Shown piece by piece: positions 13,601-24,339 of a stretch of 64,000 nt of DNA. The notes below the pieces were generated by a model. The model was given only the letters and a program-made list of their open reading frames with translations. It was not told the origin of the DNA and did not search any database. Source of the stretch: Morella rubra. Its lineage: Eukaryota > Streptophyta > Magnoliopsida > Fagales > Myricaceae. The number at the start of each line of letters is the position of its first letter. Position 1 is the first letter of the stretch. The position numbers and the translations under genes are program-made. The stretch lies in assembly GCA_003952965.2 (NCBI GenBank), contig CM025853.1:20565603-20629602 (forward strand), given 5' to 3'.

Positions 13601-15512
13601 AGTCAATGAGGATGCTTTACACCTTTTGAACTCTTGAGCAGTCAGGAGGTCCTTCCTTTTCTTTGCGTAATTGATGGATGTGGGTTCACCAGTCCAATAA
13701 CCCATGTTACATTGAAGTCTTTTCTTAACTTTTTCTTCGTCTTCTTCTTTAATCGTTTTGTCCTGCAATAGTTATATTACTTCTCCCTTTATTCTCATCT
13801 CTGTCTGGTTGGATATGAAAAGGAAGCTACTGTGTGAAGGGATTCAGCTCAACATAACACCAAAAGAGAGTCCCTTAGTTTTAAAGGATACATTTTAATA
13901 TTTCAGTGTACGTGATGATGGACATATTCATAAGTCTACTTTTGCAGTTTTTTGGCTGTACATAATTTACCTACCACCAATCTATTGAGATTTTGTCAGC
14001 CATATTTACCGCCTTGACTCACTCCGAGTCAAGGACACACTGTTGTCTTATTCATGATTCGCTTGAACTATGATAGTGCTTTAAAGTTTCCCGATGGGCT
14101 AATCTTTGTTGTCTTTGCCAGAAAACTTCAACACCTGAGGAAACAAGAGAGGCGTTGCAACTGTGGCTTCCAAAGGAAGAATGGGTTCCGATAAACCCTC
14201 TTTTGGTACGTGTAGCTCACTCACTCTGACCAAAGAAAATAAGTATAAAAAAGGCCTCAATACGTGCACATAGATATGTTAACTCTGGAAGTATATCATT
14301 GGTATTGGTAATTATGGAAGTGTGTACATTCATTAGGTTGAATGCTGGCAAATTCAGGGATGACTTTTTATCTTCATCTTTCTGTTGCCAAATTTTGAAA
14401 CATTGCAACATGTGAGCTGGTTTAGTGCTTTAATAAATAGCGACATACTGTTGTTCTGTCTAGATGTTGAACACAAGCAATGTCTGTGGTAAATGATGAA
14501 AGCTCAGATCATATCTCATACTAAAGAAATATGAGATGAAATCACGATTTGTGAGTATGAAGAAACATCCTTAATATAGTGATGTTGGAGCTAGAGGCCG
14601 GAGCAACACAGAAGTTTTTGATCTTTGGTTAAAAACAGGTGCACGAAGCGAAGTGTTAAAAGGAAAGCTCCATGGTTCAAAAAACCAGACCCAACTGGTT
14701 GGTCAAACCTGTCTAACTGAGACTGGCCCCAAGTCTGATCGGGTCTTGTCCCTATTATTGTTCGAGTAAAAAACCAGTTGGACAGTTGACTAGTCAGTGG
14801 AACTGAGTCAAAACTATTAATCAGAAAAAGGAATTGATAAAAAAACAGAAATCTTTTGAAGATAAGTTTTTTCTTTTTGAAGAGAAGTTATTATAAAAAA
14901 ATAAAATAGAAAATTTCGTTCTATTTAAACTTTGGAAAAACTTCACTTTTCGCCTCTTAAACTATGGGGCCAATGTCATTTAGGGGTCCAAACCATTAAT
15001 TTTGTTACACTTTGCCTTCGGCATAAATCATCAATTTGCGCCTTTTAATCAGATCCTACGGTTGAAATGAGTGAAAATTAAGTTATGTAGCACAATCTTG
15101 ATGACTGATCCTATCAGAGAGTGCATATTGCACTTTGATAGTTTAAAGGTGAAGTTTAATGAAATTGGTAGTTTGGACTCCTATATGATGTTGGCACCCT
15201 AGTTTGGAGGCGAGAGTTGAAGTATTCCCTTAAACGTTGGTAGTCATCTAACTAACTTTAACAATGAGAGTAAAGTTTCTTGGAATATTAATCTTTTTAC
15301 TTTATAACATTTTTATTTTTGTTACAATATAAAGTTAGTTTAATTTGTTCGGATTCGGATTTGAACAGGTAGGATTTGGACAGACAGTTTGTACTCCTCT
15401 CAGACCTAACTGTGGAATGTGCAGTGTAAGTGAGTCCTGCCCATCTGCGTTCAAGGAGACCTTGAGCCCACCATCCAAGTCAAAAAAGTCTGCTCTGAGC
15501 AAGAAGCTTTGA
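5324..15512 (+). CDS. NTH1: Endonuclease III homologue (NTH1), bifunctional DNA glycosylase/AP lyase
   Basis: NTH1 removes oxidised pyrimidines in base excision repair and nicks abasic sites; the plant enzyme is organellar and/or nuclear. Ten exons join in frame to 357 aa: 5324-5462, 5709-5830, 6672-6735, 9522-9640, 11199-11265, 12795-12886, 12975-13112, 13192-13296, 14122-14205 and 15369-15512. The helix-hairpin-helix [11 protein letters not shown] carries the catalytic Lys (K243), and the catalytic Asp is in [10 protein letters not shown] (D262). The Fe-S loop C-x6-C-x2-C-x5-C is complete (C318, C325, C328, C334). The Arg/Ser-rich N-terminus ([11 protein letters not shown]...) looks like an organelle transit peptide, and a second Met at codon 28 (MSRPK) could start a shorter form. 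Intron 5 uses a GC donor (ATG|GCAAGT). Introns are swollen by MITEs and simple repeats. The gene is convergent with FTA. Family assignment is secure; exon 1 is the least certain exon. Confidence 0.93.
7609..7663. repeat. (CT)n(CA)n microsatellite in NTH1 intron 3
   Basis: A CT-dinucleotide run passes directly into a CA-dinucleotide run. It is a compound microsatellite inside the 2.8-kb intron between exons 3 and 4, and it generates spurious repetitive reading frames on the + strand. Confidence 0.9.
8381..8400 (+). repeat. G20 homopolymer in NTH1 intron 3
   Basis: Twenty consecutive G residues follow CTTTTTC and precede CAGAG. Such runs can form G-quadruplexes and are hard to sequence, so the true length is uncertain. 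Confidence 0.85.
11641..11799. repeat. Tourist-like MITE, copy 2, in NTH1 intron 5
   Basis: The element starts GGTGATGTTTGCATCC, continues CTAAAATTTTGGCC, and ends TTTGCAAACACC. The two ends are imperfect inverted repeats of each other and match the ends of the 22.8 kb copy. It lies between NTH1 exons 5 and 6 and codes for nothing. Confidence 0.75.
12202..12503. repeat. Fold-back MITE, copy 2, in NTH1 intron 5
   Basis: The ends GGGGAAAATTTTG and AAATTTTCCCC are inverted repeats. The internal arms also pair: 'gagtccaaacttccaattgc' on the left matches 'acaaaattggtagcgtaaat' on the right, and 'gcgcactcgaactatcaaga' matches 'tcttgagagttcgagagcgc'. The whole element of about 300 bp can therefore fold into one long hairpin. 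It lies about 290 bp before exon 6. Confidence 0.75.
14933..15230. repeat. Fold-back MITE, copy 3, in NTH1 intron 9
   Basis: The left arm GGAAAAACTTCACTTTTCGC is the approximate reverse complement of the right arm GGCGAGAGTTGAAGTATTCCC. Internal arms ('gggtccaaaccattaatttt' and 'gaaattggtagtttggactc') also pair. The element ends only about 140 bp before the last NTH1 exon and about 5 bp before the block that is copied again at 15.87 kb. Confidence 0.75.
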
Positions 15513-15610
15513 TCAGCTTGATACTCACAAGTGTTTTGGTTTTTCATCTTCCCCCCTGTTTTGCCCGTAATGCACGTCCCAAACCTTAAGTGTTGACAGA
15601 TCTTTCTTTT

Positions 15611-16749
15611 CCTTTCCCAAGTAGTAAATATGCGTTTTGTGTTTTCCCGTTCATCTAATTTGGGAGGAAGATAACCCCCTTTGTATATTGGTGAAAGAGA
15701 ATGGGAGTATTGTAGATTTCGGACGATTTCAGCTGGCAAAACTTCTGTCAACTGTTTCTCATCAAACTTGTAATGTTGTATGATATAATCAGCGGATCGG
15801 ATTCTCTATGTTCATATTTTGTGAAGTCAAAATCTCTACATGGAATGTGGTGATCACATTTATATTCGTTGGTAGTCATCTAACTAACTTTAACAATGAG
15901 AGTAAAGTTCTCTTGGAATATTAATCTTTCCGTACGTCGGTATAACATTTTTATTTTTGTTACAATATAAAGTTAGTGTTAATTTGTTCGGATTCGGATT
16001 TGGAACAGTGGAAGGATTTGGATTCACAGTTTGTACTCCTCTCAGACCTAACTGTGGAATGTGCAGTAGACCGTCAGCTTGAGTCCTGAACATCACGCTG
16101 CGCGTTTGTTTTGCCTTGCCATTTTACCATGTCAACTGTCAAGCACATAAATGGTCGTAGACCGTCAGGCTCGGGAACAACACGCTGCACGTTTGTTTTG
16201 CCTTGCCATTTTACCATGTCAAGCGCATAAATGGTTGTTGTTTTCCTTTGCTATTTTGACGGAAAAACCAAACCGAAGTCCATGATTGATTGATTTCGAA
16301 ACATGAATGGCTTTGAAACTTGAGAGAGGCTTATTGATTTGTCTATAGATATGGAGCATATTATGATATTCCCCCAAAACAAAAATTTGGTTTAAGAAAA
16401 TTTTAAGCTAAATTTGTTTTTTGGTTTCGTTGACATTTTTTTTACTTCCATTTTCCCCTTTAACCGACTTACTCAGGCCTAGGAGCCAGAAAATCTAAAT
16501 ACACTATCATCAAGCTGTAAAATGCAAAAGCCAATAGAAACTCAAATTATTTTCTCAAAAATAATTTGAGTTTCTGTTGCTTCTGTTTACATTGCCAAAT
16601 TCGAATTTCTCCAATTTTTCCTAACATAGAATAATCGTTTTGCTCTCGTCCAAGACCAAGAAGTATGGAAGAGCCTTTCTTTTCTTTTCCATTTCTCAGT
16701 TCTCTTAGCCTCTGTTTTCAGTTTTTGGTTTAAGGCAAGTCCTTCCAAT
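15611..16749 (+). repeat. Tandem duplication downstream of NTH1, unit 1
   Basis: This unit begins CCTTTCCCAAGTAGTAAATA in the NTH1 3' flank and is repeated from 16750. Three parts can be told apart: 15611-15867, which matches 16750-17006; an inserted copy of the NTH1 exon 10 region (15867-16067); and 16068-16749, which matches 17219-17939 with small indels. The phrase AGACCGTCAGGCTCGGGAAC and its variants recur within the unit. Confidence 0.85.
15867..16067 (+). pseudogene. Truncated copy of NTH1 intron 9 end plus exon 10 start
   Basis: This block closely matches 15235-15425, covering the last part of intron 9 and the start of exon 10, with scattered small insertions. The exon part still encodes [11 protein letters not shown], which holds the first three Fe-S cysteines. 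It then switches to unrelated sequence and reaches a stop within a few codons, so the fourth cysteine and the C-terminus are missing. The splice acceptor region is changed from ACAGGTAGG to ACAGTGGAAGG. It cannot make a functional NTH1 end. It is either a rearrangement by-product or an assembly artefact. Confidence 0.8.
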
Positions 16750-17049
16750 CCTTTCCCAAGTAGTAAATATGCGTTTTGTGTTTTCCCGTTCATCTAATTT
16801 GGGAGGAAGATAACCCCCTTTGTATATTGGTGAAAGAGAATGGGAGTATTGTAGATTTCGGACGATTTCAGCTGGCAAAACTTCTGTCAACTGTTTCTCA
16901 TCAAACTTGTAATGTTGTATGATATAATCAGCGGATCGGATTCTCTATGTTCATATTTTGTGAAGTCAAAATCTCTACATGGAATGTGGTGATCACATTT
17001 ATATTCTGAGTGTTGGTAGCACAACTATGATAACTGCTGCATTGGTTAA

Positions 17050-17081
<32 letters not shown>

Positions 17082-17939
17082 GATCCGTCCGTCGGTGTTA
17101 CGTGTGTGAAAGATCAGCTTGCTTAACATCAATTGTCAATGGAGTCGAGCAAGCACCCACATGTGGAAGTGGAACGAACATGATTCACAGGCATTTCCTC
17201 GGGTCGATGGAACGCTTTAGACCGTCAGGCTTGGGAACAGCACGCTGCGCGTTTGTTTTGCCTTGCCATTTTACCATGTCAACTGTCAAGCACATAAATG
17301 GTCGTAGACCGTCAGGCTCGGGAACAACACGCTGCACGTTTGTTTTGCCTTGCCATTTTACCATGTCAAGCGCATAAATGGTTGTTGTTTTCCTTTGCTA
17401 TTTTGACGGAAAAACCAAACCGAAGTCCATGATTGATTGATTTCGAAACATGTAAAATGGAATAAAACATGTTGAAACTTGAGAGAGGCTTATTGATTTG
17501 TCTATAGATATGGAGCATATTATGATATTCCCCCAAAACAAAAATTTGGTTTAAGAAAATTTTAAGCTAAATTTGTTTTTTGAAAAATAATAGTTTTCAT
17601 CGTTGACTTAAATTTTTTTTACTTCAACCTCATTTTCAAATACTTACGCTTTAACCGACTTACTCAGGCCTAGGAGCCAGAAAATCTAAATACACTATCA
17701 TCAAGCTGTAAAATGCAAAAGCCAATAGAAACTCAAATTATTTTCTCAAAAATAATTTGAGTTTCTGTTGCTTCTGTTTACATTGCCAAATTCGAATTTC
17801 TCCAATTTTTCCTAACATAGAATAATCGTTTTGCTCTCGTCCAAGACCAAGAAGTATGGAAGAGCCTTTCTTTTCTTTTCCATTTCTCAGTTCTCTTAGC
17901 CTCTGTTTTCAGTTTTTGGTTTAAGGCAAGTCCTTCCAA
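16750..17939 (+). repeat. Tandem duplication downstream of NTH1, unit 2
   Basis: This is the second copy of the unit that starts at 15611, and it joins unit 1 at CCTTCCAATC|CTTTCCC. In place of the exon 10 copy it has a unique stretch (17007-17218) with a (CT)n run at about 17050-17077. This version is probably the original form, because its middle is not a patch of nearby sequence. Confidence 0.8.
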
Positions 17940-18381
17940 TCAAGCACTTTTCGTGAAATTTTAGAGGCCATCAAGGGTCCAAGAAGCGATAAAAAACAAC
18001 GAAAACAAAACAAGAGATGCCATCAAGGTGTTCTGTACAGAGGTTCCCTCCTCGCAGAGGCCGCTTCCAACTGGATCATAATGCACCTCAAGATTACCAG
18101 AAACGGGACTGTAGTCCCACAGATCCATTTCGAGGACCAATAGATTATAGCAGATGTTCCAATAGGCTAGCAAAATGGGGACAGGTTTTTTTTTTAGAAA
18201 CTCTTACAACCGACCTATCCTCAAAGTCATCGAATACTCAGAAATACCATAACCTTACACTAGAAATATCTCAGAAGTCATTGCATGACCCTTTATCCAA
18301 CCCCATCTGTAGATATGATTTTTGAGGATAACCAAATACATATTGACACTGACATGACACTCACCAATACCCCTCCCAATA
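17940..18381. other. Spacer between convergent NTH1 and FTA
   Basis: No recognisable gene is present. A + strand open frame from 18017 (MPSRCSVQRF...) is rich in Arg, Pro and Asp and resembles no family I know. The FTA 3' untranslated region should occupy the right part of this interval. Confidence 0.5.
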
Positions 18382-21300
18382 TTAAGTCGAATGAGGAAGC
18401 CTGCTCTTACGCCACTTCCAATAGTTAACTCTCATGGGGTCAACACGTTCCAAGACAGAACAAACTGTTTTTGCCAAGTCAGAATCTGGTTGATCTGGGC
18501 CTGAAGTCTCCAGATCATCCACGACCTCGTTGAACTCTTGACTTGGCTGGAGACCATGGCAGAGAAGATCCAAAAGCATGCTCAGAGCAAACACAAAGTT
18601 GTTTTTGGATTTCAAAACCCTCAAGCATACTGAAGAGACTTGAGGATCATTCACCCAAGACTGAGTGTCGCCTTTGTAAAGCCCTCGAAGGTATCTCCAT
18701 GGGCTCTCATTCTCAGGATGCGCTAGTATGGCTTCAACAGTGAATCTCACTTCAGACTCTCTCATAGCCTCTAGCCCTCCCAGAAGGGGAGACATTGTTA
18801 CAACAAAGTATCTCTGTTCCAAGCAAAAAAGAAAAATTATGGTGTTAATTTACCAAGACAAAAGAAGCAGGGGGAAATTGCCAACGTATTCATAAAAAGG
18901 TAATTGACATACACTAACATGGAAAAAAAAAAAAAAAAAAGAAAAGAAAAGGTTAACCAACAAAAAAGGTTAACCAACGGTAGTGACAAAATTCTGCTCA
19001 GTATCTCAGAAGCCAAGAACCAATCAGAGCAGAAGCTGTAACAAAAAGTAGGTATTGCACATTGTAAGTCAGTGCAGAAATAATAGAAATTCCATCATGT
19101 CTCATTTGTTGTTAATTGACTGTCTCGGTACATGTTGAACTCAAAAGTGCATATTGGCAAAAAATTACTTTCTTTAAAAGAAACTGAAGCAAACTAGCTT
19201 GTGTTGTGTGATTTTGGTCCCAGACTCAACAGCACTATTATATCCTAAAGAACAGCAAGAATGCATTAGATCACAATTCCACTTCGACTACATTGTTTTT
19301 TTTCCCTTTCAACAAGATAATGACAGCAGGGATTAAGTAAACTCACCAAATTTAAACATGGGCATAAGTACCAGTTTATTTTTCATCATAGTGGATAATG
19401 ATCAAGTGGCAGGTGCAAAACATGTCACTCTACCTGATTCCAAGCTGAATTGTTTAAAATGTCTTCTTCAAGGAGCTCCTGACAGTAGTCAAGTTCATCT
19501 TTCCATCCTCCTAGTGCCCGCAGAACCCACTGCATTAAAAAGAAAAAGAAAGAAAACAAAAAGAACCAAAATATTTAGTAAAATCCTATCTACCTAAAAA
19601 TTCAACTGGAAAAAGTACAGAAGCTCCATCCAATGGTGCTCAAAATACTCGTCCAATTACTGGAAAAAAAAAAGAGAGATCCCTCATGAAAAAAGGAGGA
19701 AGAAGAAGAAATAGAAGACAGTGGTAAACTCTTCATAAGAGAAAGAGTTCGTGCCACTTATTTAGGACAAAAAAGCAAGCGGACCAACAAACCTGCCGAT
19801 GAGACCAGGCATGATAGTTTTTAGCATCAAGGGAAAGTATCTTCTTAGTGAACTCAAGTTCCTTGCTTGTCGCATCAGGTCCCAGTTTCTCGGCAACCCA
19901 CCGCCTATGATGCCTACAAATATCTGTCATTAAGGTCAATGCAGCGGTAGCTGGTTAAGGGTAAACTATGGTATAGAAACTTCAAAAGACAAAGGGCCTA
20001 AAATTAGTGGATTCACACTTATGGTAGTTACATATTCGTTCAGTGAGTCTTTAACCCGAAAACACCCAGTTCATATGAGAGGAAAAGTGCAATTGGAGCC
20101 AAAGTCATTGGCCCTAGTCAACTTTAAAGTTGCCTTCTCATTCTTTAACCCTAAATGGTCAAAATAAGGACTTCTGGGGAAGAGTGGTGATTTTGAAAGT
20201 GAAAAAAGGTACAGGGCTTGACTTCTCACCCTTAGAAAACATCAAAGATGAACCAGAAAAGAAAAAGATTTCAAATGGAGGGAGCACTTAGTGTTATGTT
20301 GATAAATTTTGTTTTTCAACTTAAAATAAAAATGAAAGGCGCTAATGACAGCATTGACTCAGTCAATCCAATGGGATTTCAAAGGAAAAGAGAGAAAAAC
20401 TACAAACTAATTCTATAGTTTCAACAGTCCATTGCGACTATGGATTAGTTGACAAACACAATGTCTGTATTGCACATGAGGAGAATTGGAGGCGTAGAAT
20501 GTTTAAAAAATGTTTGAGGACAAAAGCACCACTATCATAGCGGTTAAAAAACCCCAGATATTGTTTTAAGACTTCCCTCATTCTGCAATATAGCTTTTTA
20601 GATCTAAAGTTTTGTTAAAAAACAAAATGCACCCACAACTACAAGAAGACTTTCAACATAAATATAACATAATTCGAAACACACCTTTCCCATGCATTGA
20701 CATTTCACAAATAGCTAGAACCACAGCTAATAAGGCCTACCCAACAGTGCAATTTGAACATCTAATGCGCAAACGAGATAGGCAACTTTTAGATGATTCT
20801 TTCTATATTCTTTCCTTAAGCCAAATTTTCAATGACATCCTTCAACAGAATCCAGATCTGAAATAAGAGTCCATGTAAATGATTCAGAGAGAAGTACGGG
20901 CAACTGACTCTCCCATGCTACTATCCCTAGCTCTCAGAAGGCTGGTCAAAAATAGGTTTTAATAACAGGTTCCATTTATGTAAACAACTTATAGTTCACT
21001 GTATTGACGGCATCTAATTTCAACGTACAATATCACCTTCAGGTTTTTAATACATCTTCGTATAGTACAAAATCTGTTTTACATAATTACAAAGGAAAAC
21101 AAAGAAGAGTAATATGTGATATGGCTCACCATATCTGATAGTTCTTGGGATTACTCCTAGCAATATTCTCAATGAAATCCAGTTCACCATGCAACTCAAC
21201 ATCAAGAGCCTCAAGGATTAAACGCCTGAAATGCCACACCTGCAAAATATAGAAGCATTCTTAGTTCAACTCCTTTGAAATCGAATGAACAAATTCTAGC

Positions 21301-24118
21301 ATGAAACCGAAGGGTCAAGAAGAAGTTCATGTATAAGATAAGATGTGACCTCCTCCACAGACATTTTCATATATGGCATGTCAAGGGTGCTTGCTCAGAA
21401 ATACACCATTTCCAAGCTACCTAGTACAGCCTATAGTCTATATTGTTTATATCATATGTAAGGTTCCAAACCATGCTATTTTGTTATAATATATGACATA
21501 AAGGATGAGCAAACACAATGGTACGAAACAGAACATTCAAGCGAATGTCAAGAACTAGGTCAAACTGATATAAAACGTCATACCCAAACACATATTTTAC
21601 TAACTCACACACGAACGTCCAATATTCAAGCACATCACTTGGAGGAATAAAAGTCTACACACGCTGGCATGAAGAGTAGTTATCTTAAAACAAAGTAAAC
21701 ACAATGAAATTGAATTACTTGTTGCGTTGGAACAATTTGCAAAGTAGCTAGGGTTTACTATTGTTGACAAGGAAATAAGATCGGAAGACAAAAAAAATGT
21801 ATCTGCATGAACTCTTACACATTAAATAGAGAATAGGATATCCTTAAACAAAAGAAAGGGAAAGATCAGGCAGGAGAAAGAGAAAGAGGGAGAAAGAGAG
21901 AACAAAAAAACAAAAAGATAAGGAAAAGTAGATTCAGTCATACAAATGGCCATGTCAAACTTGCACATGTGACAACAGCGGTTACTTATCCAAAGTTGCC
22001 CATTGGCAGAAAAGAGAACTGTAGTTGTCAACAAGTAAAAATTGTTCAAATTTACATGAACTTAAGATTTGTTAAATTCAGCAACACTTTCAGTCGTTAA
22101 CTCTCTGAGTAAAAGTATTTATACAAAGTATGAGGTTTTACTGTCTATCAGAATCTGTTCAACATTTACTGTTGAATGAGAAGTGGAATATTTTCTAAGT
22201 AATTTTTAATGAAGTTTATCAAGAATGATTTATCTTCTCTGCTATTCATCACATAATGGTTCCCAGTTATCTGTAACTTCTTCTGTTCTTGTAGCATTCA
22301 ATTAAAAGACGTACTTTCCACAGGTGGGATTTAGAAACTAACCAACAAAGGAATAGGTGAAAAGGACTTGGAACAGAATAACACTGATGGTAAGAGCAGG
22401 GCATCAAAAAGCAGAACCTAGGCTTCTAACATCACCTATTGACGGGTTGTGAGTCTATGATAAGAGGTTATCTATGATTAGCTCAAAAAAGGAGTTAAGC
22501 GCACGTGGTAGCAGAGATGGTACCAAGACAATGGCCAAGGTGCCCACAAACTTCTTGAGATGCATTATGTTTTCCCTCTATTCAAATTTTGCATCCCATC
22601 ACTCCAACCCCTTTTTTCCACTCCTCAATTCTTAAATCCTCTCTATGCTCCTGTATGACATATGGGTCTTCCACCCATAGTCTCACCCTCCAACCTGGAG
22701 CTCATAGTCCATATTGAAACATCTTTGAACTGACTTAAGGGCCAAGAAACTACTAACAGAGTCATCCTTACATTTTTTTTCCTTTTATCTTACTAAAGTG
22801 GTGTTTGCAAACCAAAATTTTGGCCAAGAAAATAATAATAAAATAATCTCTCTCTCAAATTATCTCTTTCGATTACAATAAACATAAAAATTCACTCAAA
22901 TCATCACTCTATCCGCTTTTTCACCAACTCCCACAAATCAAATTTGAGAGGTTTGCAAACACCATATCAACTTTCTTTCTTTGTTTGTTGTTTTTGTTGT
23001 TTTTGGTTTTTGTTTTTGTTTTTGTCTTTGTTTTTGTTTTTGTCTTTGTTTTGTTTTTGTTTTGTTTGGTTTGGTTTTGTTTTGTTGTGGAGAAATATAT
23101 GTAGATAGAAAGATTGTTACATTTCACCCTATAAAGTTTACCTAGACAAAGATAATTTGAGAAGAATTAAAAACACTCCAAAAACTAAAGAGAAATCCAA
23201 TACACTTATATGGTATTCACCCCTATTACCTATTGAGTGTGCCAACAAAGGGGACAAAAGGAGAATTAAGAAAAGCCAATGATATGTAGTAGAGAAGCGG
23301 GGTTTCCAACTTTCTCTCCTCTTAAAAAGACTTGAACGTCTAATCTCTAAAGCAACATCTCTAGGCCATTGTACTACCCTGGCATTTGTGACACTCATGC
23401 AACAAGCATTTCCCTTTGCTCTTTCCATTCAAAATACCCTTTTACCCTAAGCATCCTCAGTTTAAAAGATAGTAAAAATATTGAACTCGCCTTGCTCTTA
23501 CCAATTAATGCCCTTCTGAATTTGGGATAGTCATTTCTCTAGAGTTCAGAATCAAAGCTGAAGAAATTTCATTATCTATATCATCTAATTTTCGAACACT
23601 GTAATCAACATCTTATCATTAAATAGTCATGAAAGCTTTGTTCAATATGGTGAACATCGGGGAACTAGGTGATATATAATGATTCTCAGGAATGGTTATA
23701 TAACAACTAGGTACTTTACAATAAGATCATATTGTCGTCTAGCATCCATTTTCAGTCGTACGAATCCACTGAAGTATATGAATAACACAATTACATCTGC
23801 ATCCGAATCCCTCTTGAAAACCATTATGAAAATCTTAGTTCTCCAAAATCATAACAAAACGAAAGAGAGAGCGATAGTTACAGTATAATTGCCGGCGTTC
23901 ATGTCAATAGCTTCGGCGGTGAGGCGAAGAGCGCGGGGTGAGCGTTCGTCAGCAAGGTAGGCGGCCCGGAAGTAGTCCATTGTTTCGACGAAGTCTTCCT
24001 TGTAGGCGATGGGGACGACCGGGTTGGGACCGTCATCTTGGGGAACCGGAGTCACGTCGGACCACTCGGGCCTCTGCCGCAGTGGGATCCTCTGAGCTTT
24101 GCCTTCAACCGAGTCCAT
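18382..24118 (-). CDS. FTA: Protein farnesyltransferase/geranylgeranyltransferase-I alpha subunit
   Basis: FTA is the alpha subunit shared by cytosolic farnesyltransferase and geranylgeranyltransferase I, which attach isoprenoids to CaaX proteins; in plants it affects ABA signalling and meristem size. Five exons on the - strand join in frame to 331 aa: 24118-23882, 21239-21130, 19913-19793, 19529-19434 and 18813-18382. Five PPTA-type helical repeats are visible: [43 protein letters not shown] and [11 protein letters not shown]. The conserved [16 protein letters not shown] stretch sits near the N-terminus. I chose the Met at 24118 ([10 protein letters not shown]) because it matches plant FTA length; the frame is also open to a Met at 24196. 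The second coding junction splits a Trp codon (TG|G). Exon 1 and its upstream sequence are repeated at 24.34-25.23 kb. Family assignment is secure. Confidence 0.95.
22799..22964. repeat. Tourist-like MITE, copy 3, in FTA intron 1
   Basis: This copy has perfect 15-bp terminal inverted repeats, TGGTGTTTGCAAACC at the left and GGTTTGCAAACACCA at the right, and an AT-rich interior of about 135 bp that lacks a gene. The terminal sequence resembles PIF/Harbinger Tourist elements. I could not see a certain target duplication. Confidence 0.85.
22975..23420 (-). mobile_element. Probable tRNA-derived SINE with (AAAAAC)n tail
   Basis: On the - strand, from about 23415, there is a tRNA-like head with an A-box-like TAGTACAATGG and, roughly 40 bases on, a B-box-like GACGTTCAAGTC. 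An unrelated body follows. The 3' end is a long A/C-rich tract of AAAAAC and AAAAC units (22975-23090). This order of split Pol III promoter, body and A-rich tail fits a SINE. The family is not recognised, and the head is repeated at about 24341 within the FTA exon 1 duplication. Confidence 0.5.
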
Positions 24119-24235
24119 TTCCTCTCTCGCACTCCCACTCAGTCGCTCAACTCCAACTCGTAAAGAATGAAAAAGAGAAACTGCTGGGCTCTGCATGTAA
24201 AGAAGTGGTTTTGCTCAGGGGTGGTTTAGATCTAA
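23348..24235. repeat. Direct repeat containing FTA exon 1, copy 1
   Basis: This 888-bp block recurs at 24340-25227 (offset 992 bp). I saw no mismatch in the parts I compared. It holds FTA exon 1, its 5' flank and part of intron 1. Weaker traces, such as CCTATTGAGTGTGCCA at 23227 and 24311 and TTGTTGGGAATTTACCCCCT at about 24283 and 25256, show that the original unit was larger. Confidence 0.92.
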
Positions 24236-24339
24236 AAAGAGAAACTTTTCTCTGCCTCCCGTGGTTTATCAAAAATTAGACGTTGTTGGGAATTTACCCC
24301 CTCTACGATGGCCTATTGAGTGTGCCACGAAGGAGATTG

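Noticed and set aside
15335..15751. - strand open frames at 15.3-16.9 kb (MTEVLPAEIVRN...)
   Set aside because: They are antisense to the NTH1 last exon and its 3' flank, and they recur only because of the tandem duplication.
18017..18325. Short Arg/Pro-rich + strand frame between NTH1 and FTA
   Set aside because: No similarity recognised, and it overlaps the expected FTA 3' untranslated region.
22921..23127. Lys/Thr-repeat frame on the - strand
   Set aside because: It is a translation of the (AAAAAC)n tail of the candidate SINE, not a protein.
23849..24196. FTA start at the upstream Met 24196
   Set aside because: The extra 26 residues are unlike other plant FTA N-termini as I recall them; the Met at 24118 gives the expected length. 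The longer form remains possible.
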